This document shows, in pieces, positions 59,072 to 64,000 of a stretch of 64,000 bases of DNA. A program made the position numbers and the translations under genes. Positions within the stretch are counted from its first letter, which is position 1. Each line of letters begins with the position of its first letter. The DNA comes from Microbacterium sp. 18062. Its GTDB lineage: Bacteria; Actinomycetota; Actinomycetes; Actinomycetales; Microbacteriaceae. Under the pieces are notes generated by a model, which was not told where the DNA came from, ran no database searches, and worked only from the letters and a program-made list of their open reading frames with translations. The DNA lies in assembly GCF_902706225.1 (NCBI RefSeq), contig NZ_CACSKB010000006.1:50353-114352 (forward strand), in the 5' to 3' direction.

Positions 59072-60558
59072 CCGGCCTCTCCTCGCAGACCCCGACCCGG
59101 GTAGGCGTCCGCGACGATCTCGCCGTCGCGGACGACGAGCTGACCGCTCACGAGCAGCTGCTCGACGCCCGACGACGGCCGGGTGGGGTCGAGATAGGTC
59201 GCCTGATCCGTGACACGTCCCGGGTCGATGACGACGACGTCCGCGTCGGATCCCGGCGCCAGATGGCCTTTGCGGCTCGCCGCCGGCGCGATGTCGTCGA
59301 GAACGCGCGCGGGCAGCCAGCTGCAGCGGCGGAACGCCTCGGACCACGTCCACAGTGCACGCTCGCGCACCATGACCCGCAACGAACGGGCGAACGTCCC
59401 CGCCGTGCGCGGATGTGTGCGTCCGCCGGGCGGCAGCGGCCACTGGCGGGTGTCCACGCGGCCGTCCGGCCATTCGATGTGCATCGCGTCGGAGGCGACG
59501 ATCCCGTCGGGGTGCGCGAGGGGGCGCCGCAGGAGGGCGGCGTCGGACTCGTCGCGCTCGTCGAGGAACTCCACGATGCACAGTGCACCCGGATCGGCAC
59601 GGCGCACCTGGCGCAGATGCGCGTCGTCGCGCAGACGCTCCCCCGTGGCGACGAGCACGATGTTCCCTGGCCGGAGGTCCCACGCCGGCAGTGCCTCGGG
59701 GGCGAGGAACGCCGCCCCGACGGCCGTGCTGCCGGCACCGTACGGGTACGCCTCCACCGTGATGGCGGCGCCGCCCGCACGTGCCCGCTCGATCGTCGCG
59801 AGGGTGCGGTCGACGTGCCGCCGGGAGCTGCTGTTGACGTGGCAGTGGTGGACTCGTCCGCCGAAGTCCATCGCCGCCTGAGCCACCTCGACGGTGCCGT
59901 CGACGGGGGTCGTGGGGTCGGACTCGATGATCTCGCGCACGTGCGTGAAGGTCGGCGCGCCCGCCGCGGCCGCGAGCCGGGCGACGGCACGGTACTCGGC
60001 GGGATCCGTGCGGGGCGCGTAGCCCATCAGCACGCCGATGCCGAGCGCTCCCCCGGCCAGCTCCGTCTCGAGCCTGCCGAGCCATGAGCGCAGCTGCGTC
60101 GCAGAGGAGTCCGCCTGCCACGCCGGATCGCCGAGAAGGTCGAGGGAGCCGAACGGATCGCCGTCGAAGACGCGACCGGACAGCGTCTCACCCCGCGCCA
60201 TGGTCCAGGACGCCGAGAAGCCGTAGTTGAGCGGGCGTCCCTCGGCCGCCGCCCGCTCATAGGCCCGCTCGATCGGGAGCAGTCCCGACTCCAGGTCGAG
60301 GGCGGTGGTCACCCCGTCGAGCGCCTGCAGCCGCTGACCCGCGATGGAGTGCACGTGGCTGTGCAGATCGACGAAGCCGGGGCCGACGATGCGACCGGTC
60401 GCGTCGATGACCAGTGCGCCGTCGGGAGCGGCCGAGCCGGCCTGGCGCACCTTGGCGATGCGATCGCCGCGGATCAGCACGTCGGCGACGCCGTCGTGCC
60501 CCGTCCCGGGATCGATGACCCGGCCTCCGGCGAGCAGCACGGTCCGCACGGCGGTCAC
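59068..60558 (-). CDS. N-acyl-D-amino-acid (or D-glutamate) deacylase-like amidohydrolase
   Basis: A 496-residue amidohydrolase-superfamily enzyme. It has GFVDLHSHVHSIAGQRLQAL (HxH metal site), FTHVREIIES, HCHVNSSS, VEAYPYGAGSTAVG and a late IVASDAMHIEWPDGRVDTR (Asp). This arrangement fits D-aminoacylase/N-acyl-D-glutamate deacylases. The start is GTG 60558, overlapping the S9-fusion stop (GTGA), and its own stop overlaps the M20 ATG. It would free D-amino acids from N-acyl or peptide products; the true substrate is inferred. Confidence 0.82.
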   Translation of the reverse strand: MTAVRTVLLAGGRVIDPGTGHDGVADVLIRGDRIAKVRQAGSAAPDGALVIDATGRIVGPGFVDLHSHVHSIAGQRLQALDGVTTALDLESGLLPIERAYERAAAEGRPLNYGFSASWTMARGETLSGRVFDGDPFGSLDLLGDPAWQADSSATQLRSWLGRLETELAGGALGIGVLMGYAPRTDPAEYRAVARLAAAAGAPTFTHVREIIESDPTTPVDGTVEVAQAAMDFGGRVHHCHVNSSSRRHVDRTLATIERARAGGAAITVEAYPYGAGSTAVGAAFLAPEALPAWDLRPGNIVLVATGERLRDDAHLRQVRRADPGALCIVEFLDERDESDAALLRRPLAHPDGIVASDAMHIEWPDGRVDTRQWPLPPGGRTHPRTAGTFARSLRVMVRERALWTWSEAFRRCSWLPARVLDDIAPAASRKGHLAPGSDADVVVIDPGRVTDQATYLDPTRPSSGVEQLLVSGQLVVRDGEIVADAYPGRGLRGEAG

Positions 60559-63500
60559 GAGGCCTTCTTGGGGGTGGCGCGCGCGCCGAAGTGCACGTAC
60601 TCCTCCCCCGTTTCCAGCCGGTAGAAGGTGGCGGCCATCCACGTCTCGGTCCCGGGGGCGCGGGTCGCGAAGAGCCCCTCCGAGACGGGGTGCAGCTCGT
60701 ACTCCTCGATCGGGTCCTCCACCATGTCGGCGATGATCCCGGTCGCGGTCGTGCGCAGCACCGCACGCGCCCCCTCGGACGCGGGCGGCAGCACCTCCAT
60801 CCGCACCGATGCCCGCTCGTAGGTGCCGAGATAGGGCGTCACGTCGGCGTCGGCGTCCGCAGGGGGCACGAGCGGATGCTGCATCTCGACGCCGGCGAGG
60901 TCGGCGAAGATCTCGCGGTAGAGGTCCTCGTAGAGGTCGCGGGCGTGACCTCCGTTGGTCAGCAGCGACACGATGAGCCCCTGCTCGGGGAGCAGACGCA
61001 GGAATCCGGCCTGTCCGATGGTGTTGCCGTCGTGGCCGAGGAGGCGATGGCCGTCCCAGCCGTACCGGATCCACCCGACGCCCCACGAGTCGCCGAGCGA
61101 GTGCACGTCGGGCAGCTCGGCCTGCAGCGAGGCCATCTCGGCGGCCGCGTCGGCGGAGAGCACGCGCATGCCGTCCTCCGCCACACCGCCCACGAGATGC
61201 ATCCGCGCGAACGAGAGCAGGTCGTCCGCCGTGCAGGTGATGAGCCCGGCCGGTCCGAGCGGTCGCGGCAGGCCCCAGACCGGCGCCACCGCCGGTCCGT
61301 CGGGCCCGTCGACGTGCCCGACGGCGGCCGGATGGAGAAGGGCCTCCTCCGGCAGCGTGACGGTCGCCGTCAGCCCGAGCGGGGTGACCAGGCGTTCGCG
61401 GAGCGCCTGGTCCCACGTCATGCCGGTGAGGACCTCGATCACCCGGCCCGCGAGCGTGAATCCGGCGTTGCAGTACGACCAGGTCGCACCGATCGGGTGG
61501 TTCTGCGTCTGGTCGCGCAGGAGGGCGACGTACTTCTCGATGTTGTCGTCGCCGCGTCCGGTGTCGGTGAACACGTCGCCGTCGATGCCGCTCGTGTGCA
61601 CGAGGAGGTGGCGAAGCGTCACCTGACGTGCGGCATCCATGTCGGCCAGCACGAAGTCTGGCAGCACCTCGATGATCGGCGTGTCGAGGCCGACGACCCC
61701 CTCGTCGACCAGCTGCATGACCAGCGTGGCCGTCCACACCTTCGAGATGGAGCCGATCTGGAACACCGACTCCCGCGACGCCGGGAGCTTCGCGGGCGCG
61801 TTGAGAAAGCCGTGCACGGCGACCGCACGCTCGTCGCGTGGGCCGTTGCCGAGCCCGGCCCCGCCGACGCGGAGAATGCCGAGCTGCGCGCCCGGCACGC
61901 CGTGCTTGGCGGCGAGCTCGGACAGACGGCGCTGCCAGTGCTCGTCGTCGATCGCCGGCCGGCGCACGAGTCCGGCGGTGCCCGCGAAGCGCTCGACCCA
62001 ATCGACGACCCGGCGGTTGTAGTCGATGCGCTGGGAGGGCGGCCCGTCGAGGACGAAGAGGTGTCCGGCGCCGGGGTAGAGCACGAGCTCGGTGGGGATC
62101 TCCCGCTCGCGCAGGGCGGTGAACCACTGTTGCGCCTGCCCGGCCGGGCAGGTCTGGTCCTGCGCCCCGTGCAGCAGGAGCGTCGGCGTCTCCACGTCGC
62201 CGATGCCGGTCCAGGGATTCTGCGGCGACACGGCGACGGCGTCCCGCCACGGCGCGTGCTCCAGCTCCCACCGGGCGAGCAGCGGCCCACTGTCGGAGGT
62301 GCCCGCGAGCGAGGTCAGGTCGGCGACCGCGCCGCCGGCGACGGCGGCCGCGAACCGCCGGTCGCGACCGGTGAGGTAACAGGTGGCGAAGCCGCCGTAG
62401 GAGTAGCCGGTGATCGCCAGCCGCTCCGGATCGGCGATGCCCTCCGCCACGAGCTCGTCGATCGGCTCGAGGAGGTCGGCGCGGTCGCTGACCCCCCATC
62501 CGCCCGCGACCGCGGTGTAGAAGGCCTCGCCGTACCCGTCGCTGCCGCGGGGGTTGAGCAGCAGCACCGTCCAGCCGCGGGCGACGAGCTCCTGATGGTA
62601 GAGGTGCACGTCGTCGGCCGCACCGTTCCACGCGTTGTGCGGGCCGCCATGCACGTCGAGGAGCAGCGGAGCGGCGCCTTCGGCGTCCGGGTCGCGCAGG
62701 AGCCATCCCTCGACGACGGTGCCGTCGCCGATCGTGAAGCGGCGGGCGATCCGTGGGAACGGCGTGAGGTGCCCGCGCCCGTGCGCGGTGAGGTCGGTCG
62801 CGCCGGCCTCCGGCGATCCCTCGTCGAGGTCGACGCGGGCGATCTCGCCGTAGGAGGCGGGTGTCGCGAGTGTCACGACGGCCATGCCCGCGCTGATCGA
62901 CAGGCCGGAGACGACTCGGCCCGCGCCGGTGATCACCGCTCGCGCGCTCCCGCCGGCGATCGGCGCGGCGTAGAGATGCGTGCACCCGCCGTCGCGGATG
63001 GCGAAGAACACGTCGTCGCCGACGATCGTGGGCTCTGCCCCGGGGTAGCCGGGACCGCCGACCATGACGTTGCGGTCGAGGCCCGGGTCGAGCTCGACCG
63101 CTGAGCCGTCGGCGAGCGACAGCCGGTACAGCCGCGTGTGGCTCGCCAGTCCTCCCGAGGCGATGCCCGCGACGACGAGCTCGTCCCCGGAGGGGATCCA
63201 CGCCACGGCGGAGGCGGACCCCTCGGCGAGTCCGACCACGTGTACTCGCGCGCGCTCGTCCTCGACGTCGACGGTGGCCACGGGTGTCCGGAAGGTCAGG
63301 TCGTTTCCGGGTCCGACATGCCACGGGAACGCGAGCGTCGCACCGTCCGGCGACCACGCGGGCATGCCGGCGTGGGCGTCGCCCCCGGTGACACGACGCA
63401 CCCGGCCGGTGGCCGCCTCCACGACGTGGACATGCGTGCGCACGGTTCCGAGGAAGTCCCCGCCGTCGAGGAGGTAGTCCGTGCGGCGCGTCACGTACGG

Positions 63501-63941
63501 TTCGTTCGCCGTGCGGGTCCCGGCGATGTCGACGGGCGCGGAGAAGGCGATCCGCGCGCCGTCGGGGCTCCACACGGCCGCGCCGGCGCCCAGCGGGAGA
63601 TCGGTCACCGTGGTCAGCGGCGTCGGCTCTCCCCCGGCAGCGGGCAGGAGCCACAGCTGCGCGGGGCCGTCGGCGGCGCGCAGGAACGCCAGGCAGGAGC
63701 CGTCCGGAGCCCACCGCGGCGCCGCATCGGCGGGCCCGGAGGTGAGCCGCCGCGGCTCGATTCCGTCGCCCGCCATCCACAGCGCATGCACGTTGCGGTC
63801 GGTGTCGCCGTCGAGCTCCGCGGTGCGCAACACGTAGGCGACCCTGCCGTCCGGGGAGAGCGCGGGCTGACCGGGCACGGCGAGCAGCGGGATGTCGTCG
63901 ATCGTCGGCCGACGGACGGGGGTTGGGTTCGTGTCGCTCAC
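60555..63941 (-). CDS. Fusion of an S9 prolyl-oligopeptidase-type peptidase and a class C beta-lactamase-like serine hydrolase
   Basis: A 1128-residue two-enzyme chain without a signal peptide. Residues 1-400 form a WD40/TolB-like propeller (repeats WAPDGS, WSPDGA, WSPDGA). Residues 405-655 form an S9 alpha/beta hydrolase: GYSYGG (Ser514), HGAQDQ (Asp595) and GAGHLF (His627). Residues 665-1015 form a penicillin-binding-type hydrolase: SISK (Ser731, Lys734), YCN (Tyr823, Asn825) and GHDGNTIG (970). The last 100 residues are a lipocalin-like barrel as in D-aminopeptidases. It is coupled by GTGA overlaps to a peptide ABC transporter gene and to the deacylase. Both active sites look intact. Confidence 0.9.
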   Translation of the reverse strand: MSDTNPTPVRRPTIDDIPLLAVPGQPALSPDGRVAYVLRTAELDGDTDRNVHALWMAGDGIEPRRLTSGPADAAPRWAPDGSCLAFLRAADGPAQLWLLPAAGGEPTPLTTVTDLPLGAGAAVWSPDGARIAFSAPVDIAGTRTANEPYVTRRTDYLLDGGDFLGTVRTHVHVVEAATGRVRRVTGGDAHAGMPAWSPDGATLAFPWHVGPGNDLTFRTPVATVDVEDERARVHVVGLAEGSASAVAWIPSGDELVVAGIASGGLASHTRLYRLSLADGSAVELDPGLDRNVMVGGPGYPGAEPTIVGDDVFFAIRDGGCTHLYAAPIAGGSARAVITGAGRVVSGLSISAGMAVVTLATPASYGEIARVDLDEGSPEAGATDLTAHGRGHLTPFPRIARRFTIGDGTVVEGWLLRDPDAEGAAPLLLDVHGGPHNAWNGAADDVHLYHQELVARGWTVLLLNPRGSDGYGEAFYTAVAGGWGVSDRADLLEPIDELVAEGIADPERLAITGYSYGGFATCYLTGRDRRFAAAVAGGAVADLTSLAGTSDSGPLLARWELEHAPWRDAVAVSPQNPWTGIGDVETPTLLLHGAQDQTCPAGQAQQWFTALREREIPTELVLYPGAGHLFVLDGPPSQRIDYNRRVVDWVERFAGTAGLVRRPAIDDEHWQRRLSELAAKHGVPGAQLGILRVGGAGLGNGPRDERAVAVHGFLNAPAKLPASRESVFQIGSISKVWTATLVMQLVDEGVVGLDTPIIEVLPDFVLADMDAARQVTLRHLLVHTSGIDGDVFTDTGRGDDNIEKYVALLRDQTQNHPIGATWSYCNAGFTLAGRVIEVLTGMTWDQALRERLVTPLGLTATVTLPEEALLHPAAVGHVDGPDGPAVAPVWGLPRPLGPAGLITCTADDLLSFARMHLVGGVAEDGMRVLSADAAAEMASLQAELPDVHSLGDSWGVGWIRYGWDGHRLLGHDGNTIGQAGFLRLLPEQGLIVSLLTNGGHARDLYEDLYREIFADLAGVEMQHPLVPPADADADVTPYLGTYERASVRMEVLPPASEGARAVLRTTATGIIADMVEDPIEEYELHPVSEGLFATRAPGTETWMAATFYRLETGEEYVHFGARATPKKAS

Positions 63942-64000
63942 GGGGCGCTCCTCAGGGGCTCGGGGACCGCGGCCAGCAGCTCGCGGGTGTAGGGGTGGGT
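63938..64000 (-). CDS. C-terminus of an oligopeptide/dipeptide ABC transporter ATPase (5' part outside window)
   Basis: The last 20 residues are visible: THPYTRELLAAVPEPLRSAP then TGA at 63938-63940. HPYTRELLAAVP is the hallmark C-terminal motif of DppD/DppF and OppD/OppF ATPases. The stop overlaps the GTG start of the S9 fusion, so peptide import and hydrolysis are encoded in one transcript. Confidence 0.85.
   Translation of the reverse strand, partial: THPYTRELLAAVPEPLRSAP

Noticed and set aside
59068..63780. Open minus-strand frame of about 1570 codons suggesting one giant protein
   Set aside because: Its first two thirds are a frame-shifted shadow of the S9/beta-lactamase fusion. Only the segment from GTG 60558 is the deacylase gene.

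Overview
The window is high-GC actinobacterial DNA, most like Microbacteriaceae (Microbacterium or a close relative). The evidence is the very G/C-rich codon third positions, the kinase-PASTA / class II DAHP synthase / PlsC / FadD order, the garA-ftsR-merR group, and at least nine starts where a TANNNT -10 box lies 6-7 nt before ATG or GTG (leaderless mRNAs). No rRNA, tRNA, CRISPR array, prophage or insertion sequence was seen.

Left third (1-27150), mostly core genes: PASTA kinase tail, aroG, plsC, fadD, def with a MinD/ParA-like ATPase, pyruvate carboxylase, a Soj-type ParA, two MerR regulators (one FtsR), the FHA protein GarA, a CopC-domain protein, lipoamide dehydrogenase, CYTH protein, glutamine amidotransferase, YihY/BrkB protein, prepilin peptidase, DUF1905 protein, a secreted GH5 cellulase with CBM2, an L,D-transpeptidase, DUF2809 protein, aldo/keto reductase, a DEAD-box helicase, a gene remnant, an unknown protein and a MarR regulator. 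Five blocks of an interspersed repeat lie here. Each supplies the TGA stop codon of the minus-strand gene it abuts. Two copies of a 73-bp palindrome accompany two of the blocks.

Middle (27188-41200): a MarR-controlled CPA2 antiporter with a small partner protein; a decayed MDR oxidoreductase; a small alarmone synthetase; an ABC exporter between two TetR regulators; a zinc alcohol dehydrogenase. Then comes a proposed proline/hydroxyproline catabolic region (ornithine cyclodeaminase family, proline racemase family, FCD-type GntR, ABM protein, amidohydrolase, MHS transporter). Its two outer promoters share a near-identical palindromic operator.

Right third (40396-64000): a complete myo-inositol locus (GntR, iolC, a Cgl0159-type aldolase, iolA, iolB, iolD, iolE, iolG, an iolH-like gene), a second inositol-dehydrogenase-like gene and a ribose-type ABC importer. 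After it come a truncated Baeyer-Villiger monooxygenase, a 2-oxo acid decarboxylase with a divergent Lrp regulator, and a tightly overlapped peptide-catabolic operon on the minus strand. That operon runs from an oligopeptide ABC ATPase tail at the window edge through an S9 peptidase fused to a beta-lactamase-like domain, an N-acyl-D-amino-acid deacylase-like enzyme and an M20 peptidase to an ACT-like protein. It looks like a system for importing and dismantling unusual, perhaps D-residue-containing, peptides, and it is the best candidate for undescribed biochemistry here.
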